Positions 30,471 to 37,361 of a DNA stretch of 64,000 nucleotides are shown here, piece by piece. The stretch lies in the IMG/VR virus record IMGVR_UViG_3300042301_005314, positions 1 to 64,000 of that record; one strand, given 5' to 3'. The notes beneath the pieces are model-generated. The model was not told where the DNA came from. It saw nothing but the letters and a program-made list of their open reading frames with translations, and searched no databases. The position numbers were made by a program, and so were the translations under genes. Within the stretch, counting starts at the first letter, position 1. The number at the start of each line of letters is the position of its first letter. This stretch comes from a virus.

Positions 30471-30646
30471 AATCTCTTTCTTCTCTTCTACCGGATAATT
30501 CTGCCGTCTACGGTTTTCAGTTTACGAGTTTATTTTTAAGGTTTAAGCTACAAAATTTTAAAGATTAAAGTCTTTATCAATATCGAAGTCATATTCCTTG
30601 AAGAATGGTTGGTGGCTTTTTTCTTTCGAAGAGAAGAAAGAGATTG
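30471..30646. repeat. Intergenic element bounded by 18-bp perfect inverted repeats
   Basis: AATCTCTTTCTTCTCTTC (30471-30488) is the exact complement of 30629-30646, enclosing 140 nt. The inside has a start-less minus-strand frame ending KEYDFDIDKDFNL and otherwise no gene. Transcribed, it would fold into an 18-bp stem. It could be a MITE-like element, a gene remnant or a structured RNA. Confidence 0.75.
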
Positions 30647-30653
30647 AAAATGT

Positions 30654-31103
30654 TTAGTCCCAATCTATTTTTGTGGTTGCATTATATTCATCCACACTAT
30701 CCTGCAAATCTGCAATGTTGTTATTTATTTTGTTGATTAAATATCTCTGATCCGACTTTGTGATTGTGTTGACCCATGGTATTTGGCGAGGAACTGTTGT
30801 GCTATAATCCATTGCTACTCCTTCATTTATGATTATTTTTTCATGAAATGAAATTGCAGATTTTGCTTCTGCTAGTTCTACTAATGTTGCTTGAATACCT
30901 GCTGAAGCTGTTGCTATTTTTTGCTTGATAAGAATCAGAAGATTTTTTGATTGTTCCCACTCTCCATAAAGTAAGGAAGGATCTATTGAACTATCGTCAC
31001 CTTCTCTACGGCAGTTAGAACTCTTAAACAATTCTTCTATTTTTGCTAATTCTCCGGCAATCCGGTTTTTAATTTTCAATGCTTTGCTAATACTAATTTT
31101 CAT
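30654..31103 (-). CDS. Coiled-coil hypothetical protein
   Basis: The 149 residues start MKISISKALKIKNRIAGELAKIEELFKSSN and contain long helices (QSKNLLILIKQKIATASAGIQATLVELAEAKSAISFHEKII). The 'KALKIKNRLAGEL' start recurs in a family of phage coiled-coil proteins, but no activity is known. It ends 8 nt before the inverted-repeat element. Confidence 0.7.
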   Translation of the reverse strand: MKISISKALKIKNRIAGELAKIEELFKSSNCRREGDDSSIDPSLLYGEWEQSKNLLILIKQKIATASAGIQATLVELAEAKSAISFHEKIIINEGVAMDYSTTVPRQIPWVNTITKSDQRYLINKINNNIADLQDSVDEYNATTKIDWD

Positions 31104-31160
31104 AATTTTGTTCCTCTATTACTATAGTTTGTTTATGGCATTTATCAACCACTTTTGTCT

Positions 31161-31292
31161 TTAAATTTTATCTGCTTGATTTATTAACTGTGACCCTAAT
31201 AAATCCCTCATAAAATCATCTTCGGAACTCATACGTTCACAGTGGCGTTCCATAGATTTTATCGCAGAAATGAGTGCTGGGGACTCCAGCAT
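31161..31292 (-). CDS. Small acidic protein starting in the tRNA-Gly CCA
   Basis: A 43-residue frame, MLESPALISAIKSMERHCERM ending LLGSQLINQADKI, whose first ATG uses the A of the tRNA CCA. The composition looks protein-like (amphipathic helices). A second start is the internal Met of MERHCERM. A TGCTGG/CCAGCA hairpin directly follows the tRNA. Moderate confidence as a gene. Confidence 0.45.
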   Translation of the reverse strand: MLESPALISAIKSMERHCERMSSEDDFMRDLLGSQLINQADKI

Positions 31293-31367
31293 GGAAGGAT
31301 ATGAGAGACTTGCACTCTCCCGCTGACATTGGAAGTGTCAGATGCTCACTATTAACATCAATATCCC
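31292..31367 (-). tRNA. tRNA-Gly (TCC), non-canonical D- and T-loops
   Basis: The acceptor GGGATAT/ATATCCT and anticodon arm TGACA-CTTCCAA-TGTCA are sound, with CCA encoded. The D-loop (TTAATAGTGAG) lacks the GG pair and the T-loop reads TGCAAGT (U55 replaced by G), so the normal elbow contacts G18-55 and G19-56 cannot form. Confidence 0.88.
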
Positions 31368-31453
31368 ATATTTTACTTTCGTTTAATACCGTACACCTTT
31401 TAGAGAAAATGTCAACATTTTTCGGATTTTAATTTTCAGTTGTTTAAACATTT

Positions 31454-31960
31454 TCAGTGTGGTGTAAAAGTTACTGAATTATCTCTATCAACTAGAACGC
31501 CAACACATTCTTCCGTATCATCTGGAAAAACTTTATAATATTGCGTTCGAATCTCGTCCACAAAATCATGTCGTCTCACCCACTCGTCTAATTCAGGATT
31601 AGTCACTTCTTTGATTCGTAGATTTAACTTTTTCTCCTCTTTTGCCATGCGTTTTTGTAAAGATTGAATACTTTTGATGAATTTATCTTTATGTTTTACC
31701 TTTGGCATCATGGCATCTTGTGCGCGTTGTAAATAATATATGGGTTTCTCTAAACTATACAAATCCAAATCATAGATATGTATTCCATTTACCTCAAGGA
31801 TATAGTCTATATACCACATGCGGGGATCATCTAAATTAAGCAATAAAAAACTGAAATTCTGGACAAAATCAAATTTATCAAAAATAGGTTTTGAAATTTT
31901 GAGCATCCAATTTTTTAATAAGATTTCATCATTCATTTCATCATTCATTTTATCATTCAT
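31454..31960 (-). CDS. Hypothetical protein with repeated MNDE start
   Basis: The 168 residues open with MNDKMNDEMNDE, encoded by three copies of a 12-bp repeat (31925-31960), giving three in-frame start codons. The body includes WYIDYILEVNGIHIYDLDLYSLEKPIYYLQRAQDAMMPKVKHKDKFIKSIQSLQKRMAKEE. The C-terminal 'FPDDTEECVGVLVDRDNSVTFTP' is similar in style to the C-terminus of the 30129 protein. Not recognised. Confidence 0.65.
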   Translation of the reverse strand: MNDKMNDEMNDEILLKNWMLKISKPIFDKFDFVQNFSFLLLNLDDPRMWYIDYILEVNGIHIYDLDLYSLEKPIYYLQRAQDAMMPKVKHKDKFIKSIQSLQKRMAKEEKKLNLRIKEVTNPELDEWVRRHDFVDEIRTQYYKVFPDDTEECVGVLVDRDNSVTFTPH

Positions 31961-31983
31961 TTTATAAATCTATTGTATTTTGT

Positions 31984-32421
31984 TTAACTATTATATTTCC
32001 AGATAATTGCATCAGGGAAATATCTTTCGATTATTTCACTTACAATTTTCCAATCACCTCCACCAGTTCCGCAACCAAAAAGATATGGAAAATTATAAAT
32101 ACCAGACAGTTCATTATTCGCAAAAAGCTGAAAGCTATTTTCCATTGCAGCATAATCTGTATGCAATCCTGTTTTTCCATAAGAATCTTGACTGAATACA
32201 TTTACAACTTTGCAATCTTCTAATTCCACTACTTGATAAGTTCCAAGAGGTGAAATTCCATTTTTTCTACATTCATCTCCGAATGAGATATAACTATTAT
32301 AGACTTTTGGAAAAGTGTTTCTTATTTGAAGTGCAATTCCGCTTCCCATTACAAATTTACAATTTGTTTGATGAAACAAATAACCTTTTTGTTCTAATAG
32401 ATTTCCTTCTTTTATAATCAT
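31984..32421 (-). CDS. Macro-domain protein (ADP-ribose binding/processing)
   Basis: The 145 residues span a full macro domain: IIKEGNLLEQKGYLFHQTNCKFVMGSGIALQI (strand plus substrate loop), then VVNVFSQDSYGKTGLHTDYAAM and IYNFPYLFGCGTGGGDWKIVSEIIERYFPDA with the GCGxGGG phosphate loop. The sequence resembles the Poa1p/ALC1-like type acting on ADP-ribose-1''-phosphate or mono-ADP-ribosylated targets. In a phage it could reverse ADP-ribosylation or process cyclic ADPR signals or tRNA-repair products. Confidence 0.88.
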   Translation of the reverse strand: MIIKEGNLLEQKGYLFHQTNCKFVMGSGIALQIRNTFPKVYNSYISFGDECRKNGISPLGTYQVVELEDCKVVNVFSQDSYGKTGLHTDYAAMENSFQLFANNELSGIYNFPYLFGCGTGGGDWKIVSEIIERYFPDAIIWKYNS

Positions 32422-32424
32422 AAA

Positions 32425-32718
32425 TTAATTAAATATTACCATTTTTGGATTATCTCTTTTAGAAATATCATTGAACGATGATACTGAAGTGGTAATCACT
32501 ATGTTTCTTTTATTATCGCCCCAACTCAAAGTATGTTCATCCACTTCATTTATAGAGAGATTTTCAATTAATGAAATATTATATTCAAATATCATTGTTT
32601 TAATCTGGATCAAATCAAAAGATTTAGTACACCACATTACGTTTTCCTCCATTCCATATGAAATATATTCATGGTACAATACATCTAGTATTCGATTAAT
32701 ATGTTTTCCAATATTCAT
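32425..32718 (-). CDS. Hypothetical protein downstream of tRNA-Phe
   Basis: From ATG 32718 (MNIGKHINRILDVLYHEYISYGMEEN) the protein has 97 residues, ending ISKRDNPKMVIFN. The frame runs into tRNA-Phe, so the ATG 6 nt after the CCA is chosen. Its stop is 3 nt before the macro-domain ATG, making a tRNA-Phe, hypothetical, macro operon. Confidence 0.68.
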   Translation of the reverse strand: MNIGKHINRILDVLYHEYISYGMEENVMWCTKSFDLIQIKTMIFEYNISLIENLSINEVDEHTLSWGDNKRNIVITTSVSSFNDISKRDNPKMVIFN

Positions 32719-32724
32719 AATTTT

Positions 32725-32800
32725 TGGTGGGTTGACTCGGAATCGAACCGAGATAGTCTGTTCTTCAGACAGATGCATGAACCATCGCTGCCATCAACCC
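32725..32800 (-). tRNA. tRNA-Phe (GAA)
   Basis: Acceptor GGGTTGA/TCAACCC, anticodon TCTGT-CTGAAGA-ACAGA, T-loop TTCGATT, CCA encoded. Its 5' 36 nt overlap the coding 3' end of the upstream gene. Confidence 0.95.
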
Positions 32801-33151
32801 GTTTTTATATAGTGAATATATTTTAAATTTTCTTTCTATTAACTTGTATGTTTCAAGTTTTTTAGTTAATGGACGAGAATTAATTTCTCCATACATTCCT
32901 TCATATTCTTCAACTTCTCCAGTTTCAACTTCGTCAAAAATTTGAAATTTCAAATTATAAATGTCATTCTCTACTGTTATAGTTTCGTTAAATTCTTTTT
33001 TATAAACTCCTTCCCATATAAACCTTATAAGATCATCATTTATTCGTAATTCTTTTGAGAAGTACAATCTATCCTCTACTTGAATTACAATATCTTCTTT
33101 ACGAAGAATGTCTATAAAATCTTTCCAAGAAATTTGAGTAAAATTATTCAT
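32765..33151 (-). CDS. Hypothetical protein whose 3' end overlaps tRNA-Phe
   Basis: The 128 residues (MNNFTQISWKDFIDILRKEDIVIQVEDRLYFSKELRINDDLIRF...) have an acidic centre (EVETGEVEEYEGMYGEI). The last 12 codons lie inside tRNA-Phe, so message and tRNA compete during processing. It is separated by 2 nt from the upstream gene. Not recognised. Confidence 0.62.
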   Translation of the reverse strand: MNNFTQISWKDFIDILRKEDIVIQVEDRLYFSKELRINDDLIRFIWEGVYKKEFNETITVENDIYNLKFQIFDEVETGEVEEYEGMYGEINSRPLTKKLETYKLIERKFKIYSLYKNGLMAAMVHASV

Positions 33152-33153
33152 AT

Positions 33154-33672
33154 TTATTTTTCGCTTTCTAGTATTTTCTCAATTTCTTTAATTTTTTCCA
33201 ATGTAATTTCTGCAATAAATTTTCGATATGATACGTCAAGGTCTTGACTTCCTCTTTGTAAGTTTTTCGGAAATCCTGATCTGGCTCTATACATCATAGC
33301 ACAAAAATAACATAAGTCAAGTTCTAATTCTGAAGAATTTTTCCAAGAAACACTTTCTTCCAAATCATCTATATTTTCTCTTGCGTATTTTATAATTTTT
33401 TCCCAAACGTCTGCATAACAAAACACTATAAATCCGGGTTTTTCAGTTGAAAACTTTTTATTTTTAAGACGATTATCAATCAATGTTGATTCTATATTAT
33501 GTAATTCTCCATAATCGTCTAGTTCACCTTTTGCAAATGATATTCCATTAAACCACCAAGAATCTAAAACAAATTCTATATCATGTGAAGAATTTGTTTT
33601 TAATGCAATTGCTTTGCCTTCTCCTAAAATAGGAAGATTAGTGATTATACATGTTTCATGCCAATAACCCAT
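33154..33672 (-). CDS. Conserved phage hypothetical protein (GYWHETC family)
   Basis: The 172 residues start MGYWHETCIITNLPILGEGKAIALKT. Phage proteins with an M-G-x-[WY]-[HN]-E-T-C-x-[IV]-[ST]-N-L-P-I start form a recognisable but uncharacterised group. It includes DLCYFCAMMYRARSGFPKNLQRGSQDLDVSYRKF and ends in a helix IEKILESEK. A TATATTTAT motif precedes the start. Confidence 0.72.
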   Translation of the reverse strand: MGYWHETCIITNLPILGEGKAIALKTNSSHDIEFVLDSWWFNGISFAKGELDDYGELHNIESTLIDNRLKNKKFSTEKPGFIVFCYADVWEKIIKYARENIDDLEESVSWKNSSELELDLCYFCAMMYRARSGFPKNLQRGSQDLDVSYRKFIAEITLEKIKEIEKILESEK

Positions 33673-33693
33673 ATATTTATTTTGTTAAAATTG

Positions 33694-33766
33694 TCGTCTA
33701 GAAAGGATTCGAACCTTTATTTTCCGGTATATCTTTTAAAAATTAGCAATTTAAATTTTTAAGATA
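33694..33766 (-). pseudogene. tRNA 3' remnant with adjacent hairpin
   Basis: A T arm (AAAGG-TTCGAAT-CCTTT) joined to a potential 7-nt acceptor strand CTAGACG has no matching 5' half nearby. Beside it a long imperfect inverted repeat (33730-33766, TATCTT...AAGATA) occupies the place of the missing arms. A decayed tRNA is the simplest reading. Confidence 0.45.
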
Positions 33767-33835
33767 ATATAATGTATAATATTTTTATTATGATGGATAT
33801 TTTACCAATTAAATTACTAGCCGAAAAGTTGAAAA

Positions 33836-33916
33836 TGGAGGGTCAGGTAGGATTTGAACCTACATCTCACAACTACAATATAAATGTGTGCGAATTACCA
33901 ATTATTCTACCGACCC
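33836..33916 (-). tRNA. tRNA-Ile (TAT), atypical anticodon stem
   Basis: Acceptor GGGTCGG/CTGACCC, D arm GAAT/ATTC and T arm GTAGG-TTCAAAT-CCTAC are intact, with CCA. The anticodon loop TTTATAT (TAT) is closed by only ACA/TGT before mismatches, with an outer CACA/TGTG helix. The arm region is 5 nt longer than usual. The isotype is tentative. Confidence 0.6.
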
Positions 33917-33932
33917 AATGTGGAAATTATTT

Positions 33933-34232
33933 TTATTCTAAAGACAATTCCATTGTATACAATTCTATTTCCCAAGATGGAATTATTCTAATAGATAGAT
34001 CATATAAACTTAATACTAGATATTGTGAAATTGTGCTTATATCTTTTACTTTTATGTCTGTTTCTAACGAACTTAGCAATTTTAATCCTGCGATAATAAT
34101 TGCTTTATTTGGTTTTCGCTGAAATTCTTTTTTCCATTCTACTAACCATCCTTCAATTACACTAATTATTATTGATGAAGATGGTAATATCGAACTTTCT
34201 AAGTTCTCGAATGTTGTTTTATAAACTTTCAT
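33933..34232 (-). CDS. Hypothetical protein
   Basis: The 99 residues (MKVYKTTFENLESSILPSSSIIISVIEGWLVEWKKEFQRKPNKAIIIAGLKLLSSL...) include a hydrophobic helix IIIAGLKLLSSL and end LYTMELSLE. It lies between the HNH gene and tRNA-Ile(TAT). Not recognised. Confidence 0.62.
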   Translation of the reverse strand: MKVYKTTFENLESSILPSSSIIISVIEGWLVEWKKEFQRKPNKAIIIAGLKLLSSLETDIKVKDISTISQYLVLSLYDLSIRIIPSWEIELYTMELSLE

Positions 34233-34242
34233 ATTTTGTTTA

Positions 34243-34803
34243 TTATCTTTGAATATTTAATTTAATAAGACGTTTCTTTACTGATACATCACTACATCCT
34301 ACTATAGTAGCTATTTTAGTTCTTGGCAACCTTTTTGTTACGAACAAATCATGCAAGTCATATTTTTCCCAATCAACTTTACAACGTTTTTTAGCGGCAC
34401 AATTTTTGGAACACGTTATTTGATGACAACTCTTTTCTCCGTTACAAATAGGGCAATTATCGGTCAATTCTTTTCTTTTATTTGATTTATAATCTGCATA
34501 ATTTTCATTAAATCTTGGACAATCTTGTGTAATTTCTCGATTATTATTATGTACCTCTCTATGGCAATTGGCGCATAGTAGCACACATTTTCTCATTTCT
34601 ATAATTATTTTCTCCCATGATACCGGATTTGCTCTAATTGCACCAAAAGAAAATTCTTTTTCTTTTGGATCAAGATGATGTAATTCTAATGCTTCTACAC
34701 ATTTATCATAACCACATGTTCCACATCTAGAATTAAATGCATCTACTATTCTTTGCTTTGTATTTCTTCTCCAATTTTTAACATGTTCTGAATTTTCGCT
34801 CAT
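34243..34803 (-). CDS. HNH homing endonuclease with C-terminal zinc and HTH
   Basis: The 186 residues hold an HNH domain RCGTCGYDKCVEALELHHLDPKEKEFSFG...CVLLCANCHREVH. A second zinc cluster follows (NCPICNGEKSCHQITCSKNC), then a C-terminal HTH-like segment LPRTKIATIVGCSDVSVKKRLIKLNI. This is a standard free-standing phage homing endonuclease architecture, here embedded in the tRNA array. Confidence 0.9.
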   Translation of the reverse strand: MSENSEHVKNWRRNTKQRIVDAFNSRCGTCGYDKCVEALELHHLDPKEKEFSFGAIRANPVSWEKIIIEMRKCVLLCANCHREVHNNNREITQDCPRFNENYADYKSNKRKELTDNCPICNGEKSCHQITCSKNCAAKKRCKVDWEKYDLHDLFVTKRLPRTKIATIVGCSDVSVKKRLIKLNIQR

Positions 34804-34856
34804 ACAAAGTTACTTACTCTGTATCGAACCTCCGTGTTAAACCTTAACACGAAATT
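34804..34856 (-). other. Hairpin between tRNA-Asn and the HNH gene
   Basis: CGTGTTAA/TTAACACG (8 bp, 3-nt loop) just after the tRNA-Asn 3' end, then GGAGGTTCGATAC, which looks like a T-arm fragment. Possibly a tRNA remnant or a processing signal. Confidence 0.45.
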
Positions 34857-34932
34857 TGGCACATAGGGGTGGGATCGAACCAACCTTCACTTGTTTAACA
34901 GACAAGCCGCTCAGCCGTGTGCGTTCCTATGT
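34857..34932 (-). tRNA. tRNA-Asn (GTT)
   Basis: Acceptor ACATAGG/CCTATGT (one register), anticodon CTTGT-CTGTTAA-ACAAG, G73, CCA encoded. Confidence 0.93.
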
Positions 34933-34943
34933 ATAAAAATTAT

Positions 34944-35011
34944 GTTATTAGACAGGATTTGAACCTGTATACTCTCCCAATGAGAGGAATTACCAATTAT
35001 TCTACTAATAA
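34944..35011 (-). tRNA. tRNA-Pro-like (TGG), no encoded CCA, weak anticodon stem
   Basis: Acceptor TTATTAG/CTAATAA, D arm GAAT/ATTC and T arm are good. The loop ATTGGGA gives TGG with G37, but only three stem pairs close it. C73 and no CCA. A normal tRNA-Pro(TGG) exists at 38572, so this may be a decaying paralogue. Confidence 0.55.
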
Positions 35012-35018
35012 ACTAAAA

Positions 35019-35093
35019 TGGTGCCTCCGATGGGATTCGAACCCATAGCCTTCAGATTAAAAGTCTGTTATTCTACCGTTGAATTACAGAGGC
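35019..35093 (-). tRNA. tRNA-Lys (TTT)
   Basis: Acceptor GCCTCTG/CGGAGGC, anticodon ACAGA-CTTTTAA-TCTGA, T-loop TTCGAAT, CCA encoded. Confidence 0.95.
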
Positions 35094-35108
35094 ATATTTT
35101 TATTTAAA

Positions 35109-35184
35109 TGGCATCGCTAGGGGGAATCGAACCCCTCAACTCAAGATTGAAAGTCTTGCGTGATAACCGTTTCACTATAGCGAC
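35109..35184 (-). tRNA. tRNA-Glu (TTC)
   Basis: Acceptor GTCGCTA/TAGCGAT, anticodon CAAGA-CTTTCAA-TCTTG, G73, CCA encoded. First tRNA after the promoter at 35202. Confidence 0.94.
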
Positions 35185-35201
35185 CTGTCTTTTCTTCTTC
35201 T

Positions 35202-35229
35202 ACTTTACCACAAAGTTTTCTGTTGTCAA
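35202..35229 (-). promoter_or_regulatory. Promoter of the tRNA-Glu/Lys/Pro/Asn cluster
   Basis: TTGACA (35224-35229), 16-nt spacer, TAAAGT (35202-35207), 17 nt before the tRNA-Glu 5' end. Confidence 0.75.
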
Positions 35230-35260
35230 CATGTTTTAGGAGTTTTCTACTTTTTTATAT

Positions 35261-35419
35261 TCAACGTTTATACCAACTTGAAAATATATCAGCTAAACAA
35301 TCTCCTATTACATATAATATTATATATGTTAATATAACCCAAAACAATGTTGCTGCTCCTGCTCCAATCCAAAAATAACTATTAGATAAAAATTCAGGAA
35401 TACTAAATGTCAATTTCAT
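35261..35419 (-). CDS. Small membrane protein
   Basis: A 52-residue frame, MKLTFSIPEFLSNSYFWIGAGAATLFWVILTYIILYVIGDCLADIFSSWYKR, shown here in parts: a polar N-terminus, one long hydrophobic segment (~residues 15-40) and a basic end. Its ATG overlaps the stop of the CoaB-aldolase gene (TAATG), so the two are translationally coupled. Function unknown. Confidence 0.65.
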   Translation of the reverse strand: MKLTFSIPEFLSNSYFWIGAGAATLFWVILTYIILYVIGDCLADIFSSWYKR

Positions 35420-36660
35420 TATACCAATCCTCCAGTTTTTTGTGACAAATCAAAGTTATTTTCAATAAACGTCTTTACTTCTTCTGCAATACCGGGATCA
35501 CTACTGTTAAACACTACATTTGGACCATGATTATCCAGAAATACTGCTTTTAGCCTACCAAAAGATTTCAATCCATTTGAAGTATTTTTCCCACATTCGT
35601 GACTTCCACATTCATATTCTTTTTGAGAAATTGTGGGAACAAGTGAGTTTTCTTTTTTTGGACAATGAAAATGAACAATACTGTCAAAATCCGGATGATC
35701 AGAAAATACAATTCTTTGACTTTGTCCACCCACGCTTGGTTTACTGCCATATGCAATTACTCTATCAGGACCGTCAGTTTCAACTAGAACTAATCCAACA
35801 TTTTTAATATCTCCCAAATCAGTTTTACGACGAGAAGACAAAAATTTAGTTTCGCTTAGTTTTACTGCAAAATGTCCTGCGGTTACTCCTCGGAATTTTT
35901 TATATGCTCCTTTTTCCACACAATAATTTACAACTTCTCGCAATGATTCTGGAACCAGAGGTGAACTCCATTCACAAGGATTTCCTGCAACAACCGTTGA
36001 TCTTGTAAAAGTTAATGTACTTCTTAGTAGTGCAATTTTTACCAATTCTTCCAAAACTTCTTTTCGATTATTAGTAACACAATAACGTGCTTCTTCTGGA
36101 ACAATAATCATGTTTCGGCGATGCAATGTATCATTTGCCAGTACAAGATTAGCACTTGCTTTTTTAAGCAAATTCAATCCGGCCAAATATTGTTCATCTT
36201 CTGTTGCTCCACAAGTTGTCTTGAATGCAACAAGAGTAATATCTTTTCGAGTTTTTCTAAAAAGATCAACTACTTTTTCCGTATTAGGAATTAGTTTTGC
36301 ATTATATTCTTTTTTAGAATCCAATCTTCCGCTATATTTTGGATTAGTTTCTTTATCCAAATTATCTGCATCTACAATCATTTCAAAATCGCAAACTGCT
36401 GGACTCCAAAAAACAATTTTTGTAGAAATGTCATTTACAATGTTTTCAGCAAGTTTAGCCAAATCTTTTGGACTTTGCAAATTATGATTTCCTCCTGCCA
36501 TTGCAGTTAAAACCAATTCTGCATCCATTTCTGGTGCATGTTCTTGAACAAGACTCATTAGTGTTCGGGCAGTTGAGCCAAATGCAGGAGCATTCAAACC
36601 CAAATGGCAACTACTATGTGCTACTGTTCCGCCTCCAACAACATAAATTTTCTTTTTCAT
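35419..36660 (-). CDS. CoaB-like and class II aldolase-like fusion protein
   Basis: The first ~220 of 413 residues resemble phosphopantothenoylcysteine synthetase (CoaB): YVVGGGTVAHSS, VFWSPAVCDFEM, then LIPNTEKVVDLFR, LVAFKTTCGA, LKKASANLVLANDT. The C-terminal part (AGHFAVKLSETKFLSSRRKTDL... SIVHFHCP) resembles class II aldolase/adducin domains with a metal-type HxH. CoaB makes CoA precursors; the fused domain and its cysteine-rich insert (YECGSHECGK) are unexplained. It is the second gene of a likely operon after the 36694-37050 gene. Confidence 0.7.
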   Translation of the reverse strand: MKKKIYVVGGGTVAHSSCHLGLNAPAFGSTARTLMSLVQEHAPEMDAELVLTAMAGGNHNLQSPKDLAKLAENIVNDISTKIVFWSPAVCDFEMIVDADNLDKETNPKYSGRLDSKKEYNAKLIPNTEKVVDLFRKTRKDITLVAFKTTCGATEDEQYLAGLNLLKKASANLVLANDTLHRRNMIIVPEEARYCVTNNRKEVLEELVKIALLRSTLTFTRSTVVAGNPCEWSSPLVPESLREVVNYCVEKGAYKKFRGVTAGHFAVKLSETKFLSSRRKTDLGDIKNVGLVLVETDGPDRVIAYGSKPSVGGQSQRIVFSDHPDFDSIVHFHCPKKENSLVPTISQKEYECGSHECGKNTSNGLKSFGRLKAVFLDNHGPNVVFNSSDPGIAEEVKTFIENNFDLSQKTGGLV

Positions 36661-36693
36661 AATTATTATTTTTGGTTATCCTTTATAGGTTTT

Positions 36694-37050
36694 TCACTCT
36701 ACACTTGTATCCGAGTTTGTCAATTCATTTTCGAGATTTCTGTACTTTGTGAATGCCTGTATAATAGATATTGCTATTTCATCTTTGATTTTATCATTAG
36801 ATGATAAATCATCGAAATCAATTATACTGGAATGATATGGTGCATGAGTTTTAGCCCATTCAACCCAATAATCATGAATTTCTTTTGCTGATACATCTTT
36901 GTCTTCTGTTATCTTTTTTGCAACTCCAATACAAAGATTTTTATGATTTTCCGTTGCTTCTTCCCAACTTGAATATGGTTCCTCCCCTATACTAACCTTA
37001 AATGCCGAAATAGAATAATGTATCAATTTTCCTAAAAGTTCTAATTTCAT
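36694..37050 (-). CDS. Hypothetical protein
   Basis: The 118 residues (MKLELLGKLIHYSISAFKVSIGEEPYSSWEEATENHKNLCIGVAKKITEDK...) are helical with IHDYWVEWAKTHAPYHSSIIDFDDLSSNDK, and an acidic C-terminus. It overlaps the upstream gene by 4 nt within the ThyX operon. Not recognised. Confidence 0.68.
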   Translation of the reverse strand: MKLELLGKLIHYSISAFKVSIGEEPYSSWEEATENHKNLCIGVAKKITEDKDVSAKEIHDYWVEWAKTHAPYHSSIIDFDDLSSNDKIKDEIAISIIQAFTKYRNLENELTNSDTSVE

Positions 37051-37358
37051 ATCTTTTGTTCGTTCTTTAATTTATCTTTCCATGAAATATTTTCGATTTT
37101 TCTTTTTTCTGCCACATATTCAAGTATCCCATTATATTGTTTTTCTTTATAAAGTTCATATATTTTTGGAATATCATCCATTGGAAATTTTTCATCGTCT
37201 GCTGCTGGATGAAAATAATCACTTACGTTAATGGTTAAACTAATTGAATCATTTTCATCTGTTATCATTAGCACACATTCATCCAAAAGATATGCTATCA
37301 TGTCTTCTTCGCGGGGAACATTTTCTCCTCCGTTCATTTCAATATAATATCTTCGCAT
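37047..37358 (-). CDS. Hypothetical acidic protein
   Basis: The 103 residues (MRRYYIEMNGGENVPREEDMIAYLLDECVLMITDENDSISLTINVSDYF...) are strongly acidic in the first half. It starts 3 nt after the thyX stop and is coupled to the next gene by a 4-nt overlap. Not recognised. Confidence 0.66.
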   Translation of the reverse strand: MRRYYIEMNGGENVPREEDMIAYLLDECVLMITDENDSISLTINVSDYFHPAADDEKFPMDDIPKIYELYKEKQYNGILEYVAEKRKIENISWKDKLKNEQKI

Positions 37359-37361
37359 AAC

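Noticed and set aside
32765-32800. Coding frame running through tRNA-Phe
   Set aside because: The frame of the 33.1 kb gene does end in the tRNA, but the first 116 codons look genuine, so the gene is kept and only the overlap is noted.
33772-34122. Plus-strand frame over tRNA-Ile(TAT) and the minus-strand gene
   Set aside because: It runs antisense through the tRNA and a better minus-strand gene. No promoter or protein-like composition.
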